Shown piece by piece: positions 1 through 8,055 of a stretch of 64,000 bases of DNA (its first letter is position 1; every line of letters starts with the position of its first letter). Both the position numbers and the translations under genes were made by a program. The notes beneath the pieces were generated by a model that ran no database searches, was not told the DNA's origin, and worked only from the letters and a program-made list of their open reading frames with translations. The DNA is from Flavobacterium restrictum (lineage in GTDB: Bacteria > Bacteroidota > Bacteroidia > Flavobacteriales > Flavobacteriaceae), in the NCBI RefSeq assembly GCF_007097245.1, contig NZ_VJZT01000012.1, positions 62,001-126,000 of the forward strand, given 5' to 3'.

Positions 1-917
1 AAATAGAGAATCGCTTCTTTTTTGGCATCTTCAGCGGAAAGTGTTATGGTTTTTCGCATCCAAACTACGCCATCTAAATCCCCTAATGGCTGATTTTCCC
101 ACAAGCCAGGAACATTGAGTTCGCCCCAATTGGAATCATTACATTCTAGTGTTTTAAAAGTATTTTCTCCGTCAGCACTAACTTTTGAATCTTGAATTTT
201 TTCCACTCGTTCTCGCATTGCTTTGGCATAACTTTTTGAAAGTGAATCAATGTCAATAGTAGGCACGTCAGCAATCATTGCTTTAAAGTCATCGCTTTTT
301 TCGAATGCTTGGCGGCTTGTCCAGGTTTCTACGCAAGTGCCACCCCAAGAGGTGTTGATGATTCCGATTGGAACTTTCAATTCAGCGTATATCTTTTTGG
401 CAAAAAAGAAACCCACAGCGGTAAAATCTTTTATGTTTTCTTTGTTAGCAACCACCCATTTCCCTTGTTTTAAATCCTCTTTTGGTGTGCCACTCAAATC
501 TTGGGCTACCCCAAAATGGCGAATCATTGGATAATCCGAATCGTCCATTTCTACTTTGGCATTCATCGTTTTATACATCTGGAATTCCATATTGGATTGA
601 CCGCTACAAATCCAAACTTCGCCAACCAAAACATCCTTAATGACGATTTTATTTTTGCTTGTAATGGTCAATTCAAAAGGCCCTCCTGCTTTTTCGGAAT
701 CCAATCGAAGGATCCATTTTCCGGTTGCATCGGCGGTGATGATTTTGGTTTGTTTATTAAAATGAACTGCTATTTTTTCATTGGCAGCTGCCCAACCCCA
801 AACTGGAATTGGCTTGTTGCGTTGTAAAACCATTCCATCCGAAAATAATAAAGGCATTCGAACATTGGCATTGGCAAAAATGCTACAAACTAAAAAAAGA
901 AATACAAACTTTTTCAT
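1..917 (-). CDS. Sialate O-acetylesterase-like SGNH esterase (C-terminus cut by window edge)
   Basis: The reading frame starts at an ATG at 917 and runs off the left edge after about 305 residues. Residues 1-17 look like a signal peptide. The block GEVWICSGQSNMEF (catalytic Ser near residue 108) is the hallmark of the sialate 9-O-acetylesterase-like SGNH/GDSL family, and the following INTSWGGTCVETW stretch fits the same fold. In polysaccharide loci such enzymes usually remove O-acetyl groups from hemicellulose, not sialic acid. The start lies 6 bases after the GH3 stop, so it is the distal gene of the xyloglucan operon; de-acetylation of xyloglucan side chains is my inference. The remaining C-terminal catalytic Asp/His region is outside the window. 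Confidence 0.85.
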   Translation of the reverse strand, partial: MKKFVFLFLVCSIFANANVRMPLLFSDGMVLQRNKPIPVWGWAAANEKIAVHFNKQTKIITADATGKWILRLDSEKAGGPFELTITSKNKIVIKDVLVGEVWICSGQSNMEFQMYKTMNAKVEMDDSDYPMIRHFGVAQDLSGTPKEDLKQGKWVVANKENIKDFTAVGFFFAKKIYAELKVPIGIINTSWGGTCVETWTSRQAFEKSDDFKAMIADVPTIDIDSLSKSYAKAMRERVEKIQDSKVSADGENTFKTLECNDSNWGELNVPGLWENQPLGDLDGVVWMRKTITLSAEDAKKEAILY

Positions 918-923
918 TTTACC

Positions 924-3146
924 TTATTTAATAGTTACAGTAACTTCTTTTTTAATATCACGGGATGAACTTCCTAATTTCAGGGTATAATTTCCGGGTT
1001 CTACCGTCCATTTTTTGGTAGCTACATTATAGTATGCTAATTCTTTTACTGGAATTGTAATGCTTATGGTTTGTGATTTTCCTGCTGCTACTGATACTTT
1101 TTGGAACCCTTTTAATTCTTGTGCAGCACGTGTAATTTTCGAATCTGATTTAGCAGTATACAATTGTACTACTTCTTTACCATCCACTTTTCCAGTATTT
1201 TTAACGGTTACAGCTACCGTAATTGTTTCATTCGCAGCGTATGATTTCTTGTCTGTTTTGGCATTTTCAAAAGCAAAAGTAGTGTAGGACAATCCGTAGC
1301 CAAAAGGATAAAGAGGCTCTATTTTTTTAGTATCAAACCAACGGTATCCTACCAGAATTCCTTCGGCATAGCTGACCGTTTTATCTCCAGGAAAACTGTT
1401 TGTGGCATGTGCTGGCGAATCCATAATATTTTTTGGCATTGTCCAAGGTAATTTTCCAGAAGGATTTACTGTTCCTAATAGTACATCTGCTAAGGCATTT
1501 CCTCCTTCGGAACCATTGAACCAACTCCAAACCAAAGCATTGGTTTTATTTTTTATTGCTTCAATATCAAAAGGAGCTCCGGCAATCAAAACCACAATCG
1601 TTTTGGGATTAACGGCAACTATTTTTTTAATTAATTCTTCTTGTCCAAAAGGGAGATTCAAGTTTCTACGATCAGAAGCTTCGGTTTCATAATCACGGTT
1701 GGAACCTGCAAAAACAATGGCGACATCTGAATTTTTAGCAGCTTCTATGGCTTCCTCTAATTTAGCAGGATCCAATTGGTCAATTGTTACCGGACCGTTC
1801 ATGGTAATATCTCCTAAATTTCCTTTATTTTTTACTTCATAACGCTCTAAATATCCTTCGGCATAATTGATTTTGATGGTGTTTGACAATCTGTTTTTCA
1901 AACCTTCCAAAGGCGTAATTTCTCTTTTTGTTTTAACGCCTGCACCAAAACCACCCAAAGCATTTTTCTTAGTTGCATTGTTTCCAATAACAGCAATAGA
2001 TTTTATTCCGTCCAGTTTCAAAGGCAAGGCATTATTTTCGTTTTTCAACAAAACTATGGCTTCCGAGGCTATTTTATAGGCATCTTGATAATGAGCTTCG
2101 GTAGCAATACTCCCTTTAGCACGATCACTAGCTCCTATTGCTTTTACTTGAAATAAGGTTTTTAATATTCGTCTTACGTGAATGTTGATTTCGGCTTCTG
2201 AAATTTCGCCAGCCTTAATTGCTGCGATTAGTTTATCGGCCAAGAAAAAATCGTTGAAAGCTTTTGGAGTTCCCATTTCAATATCCAATCCGTTTTTCAA
2301 TGTTTTCACGGTAGTATGTACGGCAGCCCAATCCGAAACAACAATTCCTTTAAATCCCCATTCGTCACGTAATATTTTGTTCAACATATAATCATTCTCA
2401 CATAAATATTCGCCTCTAAACTTGTTATAAGCTCCCATGACACTGTATGCGTGAGCGTCTTTTATAGCCGCTTCAAATGCGGGTAAATATATTTCGCGAA
2501 GGGTGCGTTCATCAATTTGTACGTCAACAAAATCACGATTGGTTTCTTGATTATTGGCAGCAAAATGTTTTACGCAAGCCATAACATCATTGTCTTGTAA
2601 ACCAATAATTAACGGAACTGCTATTTTTTTGTTCAAAAACGGATCTTCAGACATGTATTCATACGTTCTGCCACCAAGTGGTGTTCTGACAATATTTATA
2701 GCTGGTGAAAGGAGCATATCTTTCTCTCTAGCACGTAATTCCTGACCTAAACTATTGCCGAAAGTATAGGCTAATTCAGCATTCCAAGTAGCTGATAAAC
2801 CTCCTCCTGCTGGGTAATACGTTGCAAAATCGTTGTCCCAACCTGCTGCTGACCAGTTATCACGAGAAATTTCTTCCCGAACCCCTAATGGCCCATCTGC
2901 CATTTTTAATTCTGGAATACCCAATCGTTTTACGCCACCAGTTGAAAACATACTGTTACCGTGTAGCATGCCTATTTTTTCTTCCAAAGTCATTTTTGAA
3001 AGCAACTTGTCAATTTCGGCATCGTATTTAGTGCTTAACGATTTTGCAGGAAGCGTTTTGGTTTGTTTTTTATTTTGCGATTGCGCCTCGTATCCCGACA
3101 ATAGCATTACCGACAAAAGCGATAATGTGATTATTTTGTTTTTCAT
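924..3146 (-). CDS. GH3 beta-glucosidase, periplasmic
   Basis: 740 residues, full length for a bacterial GH3 with N-terminal barrel, alpha/beta sandwich and C-terminal fibronectin-III-like domain (about residues 650-735). A signal peptide covers residues 1-23. The catalytic nucleophile is the Asp near residue 272 in GIVVSDWAAVH, and KHFAANNQETNRD is the conserved substrate-binding block. It would hydrolyse beta-1,4-glucosyl or cello-oligosaccharide ends left after xylose removal from xyloglucan. It is followed by the esterase after 6 bases. A 362-base gap separates it from GH97 upstream, larger than other gaps in the operon, so it may have its own promoter. Beta-xylosidase activity is possible because GH3 members are mixed; beta-glucosidase is the better fit to the locus. 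Confidence 0.93.
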   Translation of the reverse strand: MKNKIITLSLLSVMLLSGYEAQSQNKKQTKTLPAKSLSTKYDAEIDKLLSKMTLEEKIGMLHGNSMFSTGGVKRLGIPELKMADGPLGVREEISRDNWSAAGWDNDFATYYPAGGGLSATWNAELAYTFGNSLGQELRAREKDMLLSPAINIVRTPLGGRTYEYMSEDPFLNKKIAVPLIIGLQDNDVMACVKHFAANNQETNRDFVDVQIDERTLREIYLPAFEAAIKDAHAYSVMGAYNKFRGEYLCENDYMLNKILRDEWGFKGIVVSDWAAVHTTVKTLKNGLDIEMGTPKAFNDFFLADKLIAAIKAGEISEAEINIHVRRILKTLFQVKAIGASDRAKGSIATEAHYQDAYKIASEAIVLLKNENNALPLKLDGIKSIAVIGNNATKKNALGGFGAGVKTKREITPLEGLKNRLSNTIKINYAEGYLERYEVKNKGNLGDITMNGPVTIDQLDPAKLEEAIEAAKNSDVAIVFAGSNRDYETEASDRRNLNLPFGQEELIKKIVAVNPKTIVVLIAGAPFDIEAIKNKTNALVWSWFNGSEGGNALADVLLGTVNPSGKLPWTMPKNIMDSPAHATNSFPGDKTVSYAEGILVGYRWFDTKKIEPLYPFGYGLSYTTFAFENAKTDKKSYAANETITVAVTVKNTGKVDGKEVVQLYTAKSDSKITRAAQELKGFQKVSVAAGKSQTISITIPVKELAYYNVATKKWTVEPGNYTLKLGSSSRDIKKEVTVTIK

Positions 3147-3508
3147 AGTTTTTTTATGTTTAAGTAATATCCCCTACCAAAAGTTGAAAAATACTAGGTT
3201 ATTTATTCCATTTCAATTAGTCACATATAAACAACTGTTTTACCAGCCCTCATTTACTTTGTCTGTTTACAAAGGCTCGTGTGAGCGTGACCAGATTGTC
3301 CTTAAGTTAAAGAATTGCCGTTTTTATTTCCCCACAGATTTGGCAGATTTTTTTACTTTTCTCTGCTAAAATGGGTTTACGATACGTACAATTTTATTTT
3401 GAAATCCCTTAAACTTAATGACATTGGGCGTGACGCACTCAAGTACCCACAAATATAACTTGATAATTAAAGGATTAAAATTAATTACTGGAATAATTGG
3501 TCTAAAAT
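3147..3508. other. Intergenic region upstream of GH3
   Basis: 362 bases with no credible gene. It contains CAAATATA at 3450-3457, which on the minus strand is TATATTTG, a match to the Bacteroidota -7 element TAnnTTTG, but no convincing -33 TTG at the usual distance. A fragment resembling the CACAGATTT-type dispersed repeats seen elsewhere in the window lies near 3336-3350. Nothing else stands out. Confidence 0.4.
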
Positions 3509-5515
3509 TTATAATTTCTTAAACCGAATGGCTGTTCCTCCAGCTCCGCCTAAATGCAATTTCAATACATCCGAAGCTTTTACCGTTTTTCTTGAAATCG
3601 CTACCGCTGATGGATTGTGTGTTTCATCTGTACCTTCGGCATCGGCATAAATCTGTGCTTCGTAAGTGGCTTTGGCATCTAAAAATGACAATGAAATAGC
3701 TAAATCTCTAGCTTTTTCATTGGTGATACTTCCTAAAAACCAATCTTGACTATTTCTATCTTTACGAGCCGTGGTAATGTATTGTCCGATTTCTCCATTC
3801 AAGACTTTAGTAGTTTCCCAATCTGTTGGGACGTCTTTTAAGAATTGTAAAGCTGGTTTTCCTTCGTAGTTTTCAGGAAGGTCGGCCATCATTTGAATGG
3901 GTGCATAAATGGTTACGTATAATGCCAATTGTTGGGCTGTTGTACCGTGAACTCTTTTGCCTGGATAGCCTTGTTTTACCTCCACATCAAAAATCCCTGG
4001 TGTAAAATCCATTGGTCCGGAAAGCAGTCTGGTAAAAGGAATAATAGTTAGGTGATTTGGCGGATTTCCTTCGCTCCAGGCATTATACTCTTGCCCTCTT
4101 GCTGCTTCTCTCGAAACCATATTGGGATAGGTACGGCGTTCTCCTGTGTCTTTTATAGACTCATGGTATAAAACTGCTAAATCATATTGTGCGGCTTTTT
4201 CCAAAACATATCTAAAATAGTTCACTCCAAATTGTCCGAAATGCCATTCTTTCATATTCAATTTAGAACCTACATGACCTATTTTAACCGAATGCATTCC
4301 GAGTTTTTTGTATAAAGCAAAAGCATCGTCGATTTCTTTTAGATAATTAATCAAATTTGAACCCGTTTCGTGGTATCCGATAAGTGCCACGTCATTTTTC
4401 TTACCGTATTCCACTACTTGTTCCAAGTCAAAATTATCGGCACTTTTTGTAAAACTGAACAGGTGCATTTTATTTTCATACCAAGCGGGTGTCCAACCTT
4501 TGTTCCAACCTTCGATTAGCAAATGATGGAATCCTTCTTTGGCAGTAAAATCAATATATTGTTTGGCATGCTCTGTGGTTGCGCCTTGTTTGTCACTTTC
4601 CCAAAAAGTGTATTTTCCTATGTGCATTCCCCACCAAATTCCGAAATATTTGTACGGTTTAAAATAACTGGTGTTGGTTAATTTATTGGGTTCGTTTAGA
4701 TTTAAAATCAAATAAGACGTAATTAAATCGGTAGGTTTTTCGGCAATTTGTAACGTTCTCCATGAAGAAGTGAATGTGTCTTTTACACGAACTTTTACAC
4801 CATCAGCCCAAGGCACAAGGTCGGATTTAAGTTGTGTACCCGTTGTATTTACCAAAGTCATGCTGGCAAAATCCACCAAATTGGCTTCATGAAAGCTTAA
4901 TGCTAATCCGCTTTTACTTTCGATAGTTAATGGCGTTAAAACAGTATCTAGCGTACTTACCGGCGCATCCTTAAACAGATATTCGTCACGATTCTCTCTG
5001 TTAGCTGGAATCCACCATGCTTTTCCATCTTGTTTCAAGTTGAAAGTTGTTTTTTCATCCATGATGAAAATACTGTCTTTTGTTGCTTGTTTTGGATATA
5101 CATAACGAAAGGCAATTCCATCATCAAAAGCACGGAACTGGATTTCTAATTTACGTTTTTGATTGTTTTTTTGTTGCAATTGCACCACCATTTGGTTGTA
5201 GTGGTTGCGGATTTTTTTCTTTTCGCCCCAAACCTGTGTCCAAGTTTCGTCGAAAGTGGATTTATCGACTTTTATAATTTCAAAATCGGTGGTTAAATTT
5301 TCGTTGTTTTTCAACACAAATCCCATATCCGATGGGGTAATTAGCTGTGTTTTTCCGTGAGCAACGGCATATTTTGGAGCGTTATTTACGAGTTCAAACT
5401 GAATTTTGTTTTTGCCTTCGGGCGAAGCTAATTCGTATGATTTTGCTTTTTTCCCTTGTGCATTGCTTATTGATACCGCTAGTAATAGCGCAGGAAGTAT
5501 GAGTTTTTTTATCAT
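3509..5515 (-). CDS. GH97 glycoside hydrolase (alpha-glucosidase/alpha-galactosidase family)
   Basis: 668 residues with a signal peptide at residues 1-19, the normal length for GH97. The N-terminal super-sandwich (about 25-270) is followed by the TIM barrel with LIEGWNKGW, then LYHESIKDTGERRTYPN and EAARGQEYNAW, and PFTRLLSGPMDFTPG. The His-Glu pair (Glu near 452) resembles the inverting SusB-like alpha-glucosidases from memory, as opposed to the retaining alpha-galactosidase branch, which uses an Asp. Its place between the GH31 and GH3 genes puts it in the xyloglucan operon, although a GH97 is not a standard xyloglucan enzyme; it may act on an alpha-linked side-chain sugar. Exact substrate cannot be read from the sequence. 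Confidence 0.9.
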   Translation of the reverse strand: MIKKLILPALLLAVSISNAQGKKAKSYELASPEGKNKIQFELVNNAPKYAVAHGKTQLITPSDMGFVLKNNENLTTDFEIIKVDKSTFDETWTQVWGEKKKIRNHYNQMVVQLQQKNNQKRKLEIQFRAFDDGIAFRYVYPKQATKDSIFIMDEKTTFNLKQDGKAWWIPANRENRDEYLFKDAPVSTLDTVLTPLTIESKSGLALSFHEANLVDFASMTLVNTTGTQLKSDLVPWADGVKVRVKDTFTSSWRTLQIAEKPTDLITSYLILNLNEPNKLTNTSYFKPYKYFGIWWGMHIGKYTFWESDKQGATTEHAKQYIDFTAKEGFHHLLIEGWNKGWTPAWYENKMHLFSFTKSADNFDLEQVVEYGKKNDVALIGYHETGSNLINYLKEIDDAFALYKKLGMHSVKIGHVGSKLNMKEWHFGQFGVNYFRYVLEKAAQYDLAVLYHESIKDTGERRTYPNMVSREAARGQEYNAWSEGNPPNHLTIIPFTRLLSGPMDFTPGIFDVEVKQGYPGKRVHGTTAQQLALYVTIYAPIQMMADLPENYEGKPALQFLKDVPTDWETTKVLNGEIGQYITTARKDRNSQDWFLGSITNEKARDLAISLSFLDAKATYEAQIYADAEGTDETHNPSAVAISRKTVKASDVLKLHLGGAGGTAIRFKKL

Positions 5516-5586
5516 TGTATTTTTTTTATAAAAAATCGGGGAACAGACAAACGTATTACCCCGATTTTCAAACTAACCAAACTTAT

Positions 5587-7986
5587 TTATTTTACCCATT
5601 CCGTTTTGAAAGTGGTTTTACCATTTAATGGATTTGCTGTTGTTTCAAAATTGCTTCCTTTTTTGGAAACGGTTATCGTTTGTACCGCATCGGTTCCTGG
5701 TAAAAATACTTTTGCAGTAGCGGTATTAGTAGTATCTGTAGCGTATACTTTCAAGGTCAATTTGCTCCAATCCATATCTTTGGTCGATTGTGCCAATGCA
5801 ATATGAGGAATCGCTGAACCGTCTCGAACCAAAACTACGATTGGAATAGCACCCGCTTTGATTTTATGCCATCCGCCTTGGTACACTTGTTTGGTTTGGT
5901 AATCAATCCAAGTGCCTGCAGGAAGATAGACATCTCTTTCGGTTACTTCTTCGAATAAAGGAGCGACCAACATGCTTGAACCAAATAAATATTCATTGTC
6001 TACCAACCAAGCTCCTGGATCATTTGGATATTCTAGGAATAATGCACGCATCATAGGCAATCCTTTTTGAGAACTTTCTTTGGCTTGCGCATAGATGTAT
6101 GGCATTAATTCGTAACGCATATTATCGGCGTTTCTAAACCCTTCCAAGAAATCTTTGCTGTACAACCAAGGTTCGCGCGGAGGCTCACCGTGGCTTCTCA
6201 CATGTGAAGAAAACATTCCGAATGGCGCCCATCTGCGGTATAAATTTTCAGGAGATTTGGTTGCAAATCCTCCTACATCATGGCTCCAGAAACTGAATCC
6301 ACATAATCCTAATGAAAGTCCACCTCTTAATTCGGCAGACATGGCACCGTTTGTCGTTTCGGCATCACCGCCCCAATGTAATGGGTAACGCTGACTTCCT
6401 GCCCAAGTACTTCTTGCCCAAATTAAAGTATACCCTTTTTCTTTTTGAGTGATTTCGGCAACGGCTTTGTTGTAACGCAATGGGTATAAATTATGCTCGT
6501 AGAAACCAGTACGACCTGAATTGTAAATTCCGTCTGGTGGTGCAGCTTCTCCAAAATCCACTTTGAATACCGAAACTCCTTGATCAAATAAATGCTTCAA
6601 TTTAGCCTGATACCAAGTTACTGTCGCTGGATTCGAAAAATCCAATACAGCATCTTCATAAGGAAGGTTTCCTTTACGGTCTCTTACCGCTAGATTTTTG
6701 TCCATGATTTCATTGAACAAGGTGTTTTTTGGGCTGAAATAAGGCAATTGCCATAAACACACATGGAAACCATCGTCTTTCATATCCGACATCATTTTCA
6801 CAGCATCCGGAAAACGGTCTTTAGAGAATTCATAATTGTTTCTCCAATCTACGTCAAACCAACCCGTGTCAAAATGAATTACATCGGTTGGGATTTTATA
6901 GGCTCGTAAATCTTTGGCAACTTGACGCCCTTCTTTTTCAGAAAAGTACGTGATACGGCTCATCCAAAAACCAAATGACCAAAGTGGTGGCATTGCTGCT
7001 TTTCCAGTCAAATTCGTGTATTCATCTAATATTTCTTTTGGTTCTCCTATAAAGAAAAACAAATCGGCTTCGTCATCGCCAATGTACATTTCGTTGGCAC
7101 TACCAAAATACCTTCCGAAATCACACGTAATAGGAGTAGAATGGTGCATAAAAACGCCATAACCACGGCTACTCATATAAAACGGAACGGGCTTGTACAT
7201 GGTTTCGTTTTGGATTCCATTCGCATCATCAGTCCATAAAACTACTTTTTGTCCGCGTTTGTTGAATTGGGTGAATGATTCCCCACAACCAAATATTTTT
7301 TCGTCTGGTTCTAAGCTAAAAGCGGCTCCCATACTTCTGGAATAATCGCTGTTTCTACGCACAAACGAAAACGGGAGTGTTGGTGTATAGGTATTTTTAA
7401 AATCAGAATCATGTAATGTTCCTGTTAACAATTTACCGTTTTCATCGTATATTTTTACGTGCCAAGGTTTCGTTTGAATTTCAACCGAACCGTGTTTGCT
7501 AGTAAATTTATAACCGCCTTCAATTTTAGAATATTTCCATAATTCAGGATGATTTGGAGCCACACCGTCAACGAGCATTAAAGACGTTGCTTCTGGGCGA
7601 AATTGTGGTCCAGAAGTTGTTTTTATTCTCAATGTACGGTCTGAAACAAACTGAATTTGGAAAGGCAATTCAGGGGAAGCGGCATATTCCGTAGCAGGAA
7701 ATTCATTGGCTACAACTGGACCTGGTTTCATCATCATGTTGTTGAACGCCTGACGTGTTTGGTAATTGTAACGCAAGTATTTTACTGTTCCTTTTCCAGT
7801 TGCTGGATCAAAACCAGTAAGTTCATCGGCAAAATAAAAGGTATTGAGATAATTCTGAAAATCTTTGCTGATATCCATTGGTGCATTCAGCACATCTGCG
7901 TTTTGAATTTGTGCTGACGCTTTTGGTGTCGCAAAAAATCCAAAAAGCATAAAAATGGATAGTTGTAGTAATTGTCGTTTTTTCAT
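5587..7986 (-). CDS. GH31 alpha-xylosidase
   Basis: 799 residues with a signal peptide (1-25). The catalytic nucleophile is Asp477 within KVDFGE, the alpha-xylosidase version of the GH31 motif, and the acid/base is Asp541 in WGGDAETT. The preceding HFDTGWFDVDWRNNYEF and the downstream SHDVGGF also fit the YicI-type alpha-xylosidases. It would release the non-reducing-end alpha-1,6-xylose from xyloglucan oligosaccharides, the diagnostic activity of this locus; the xylose is then handled by xylA and xylB upstream in the same operon. It lies 69 bases downstream of the GH2 gene with a perfect palindrome in that gap. The N-terminal extension before residue 200 is the usual beta-sandwich. Confidence 0.94.
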   Translation of the reverse strand: MKKRQLLQLSIFMLFGFFATPKASAQIQNADVLNAPMDISKDFQNYLNTFYFADELTGFDPATGKGTVKYLRYNYQTRQAFNNMMMKPGPVVANEFPATEYAASPELPFQIQFVSDRTLRIKTTSGPQFRPEATSLMLVDGVAPNHPELWKYSKIEGGYKFTSKHGSVEIQTKPWHVKIYDENGKLLTGTLHDSDFKNTYTPTLPFSFVRRNSDYSRSMGAAFSLEPDEKIFGCGESFTQFNKRGQKVVLWTDDANGIQNETMYKPVPFYMSSRGYGVFMHHSTPITCDFGRYFGSANEMYIGDDEADLFFFIGEPKEILDEYTNLTGKAAMPPLWSFGFWMSRITYFSEKEGRQVAKDLRAYKIPTDVIHFDTGWFDVDWRNNYEFSKDRFPDAVKMMSDMKDDGFHVCLWQLPYFSPKNTLFNEIMDKNLAVRDRKGNLPYEDAVLDFSNPATVTWYQAKLKHLFDQGVSVFKVDFGEAAPPDGIYNSGRTGFYEHNLYPLRYNKAVAEITQKEKGYTLIWARSTWAGSQRYPLHWGGDAETTNGAMSAELRGGLSLGLCGFSFWSHDVGGFATKSPENLYRRWAPFGMFSSHVRSHGEPPREPWLYSKDFLEGFRNADNMRYELMPYIYAQAKESSQKGLPMMRALFLEYPNDPGAWLVDNEYLFGSSMLVAPLFEEVTERDVYLPAGTWIDYQTKQVYQGGWHKIKAGAIPIVVLVRDGSAIPHIALAQSTKDMDWSKLTLKVYATDTTNTATAKVFLPGTDAVQTITVSKKGSNFETTANPLNGKTTFKTEWVK

Positions 7987-8008
7987 TGTTGTTGGTTTTA
8001 AGACCTCA

Positions 8009-8039
8009 ACCCTGACAGGGTTTTAAACCCTGTCAGGGT
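8009..8039. repeat. Perfect 15-bp inverted repeat between GH2 and GH31
   Basis: ACCCTGACAGGGTTT at 8009-8023 is repeated in exact inverse at 8025-8039 around one base. It lies between the GH2 stop and the GH31 start. There is no following T-run, so it is not a standard terminator. It resembles the dispersed intergenic palindromes of flavobacterial genomes and could form a stable RNA hairpin that protects or separates transcript segments. Confidence 0.85.
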
Positions 8040-8055
8040 GAGTTGGTTAAATATT

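Noticed and set aside
2833..3369. 178-residue plus-strand open frame at the start of GH3 and its upstream gap
   Set aside because: Two-thirds lies antisense to GH3 and the rest has no protein-like character.
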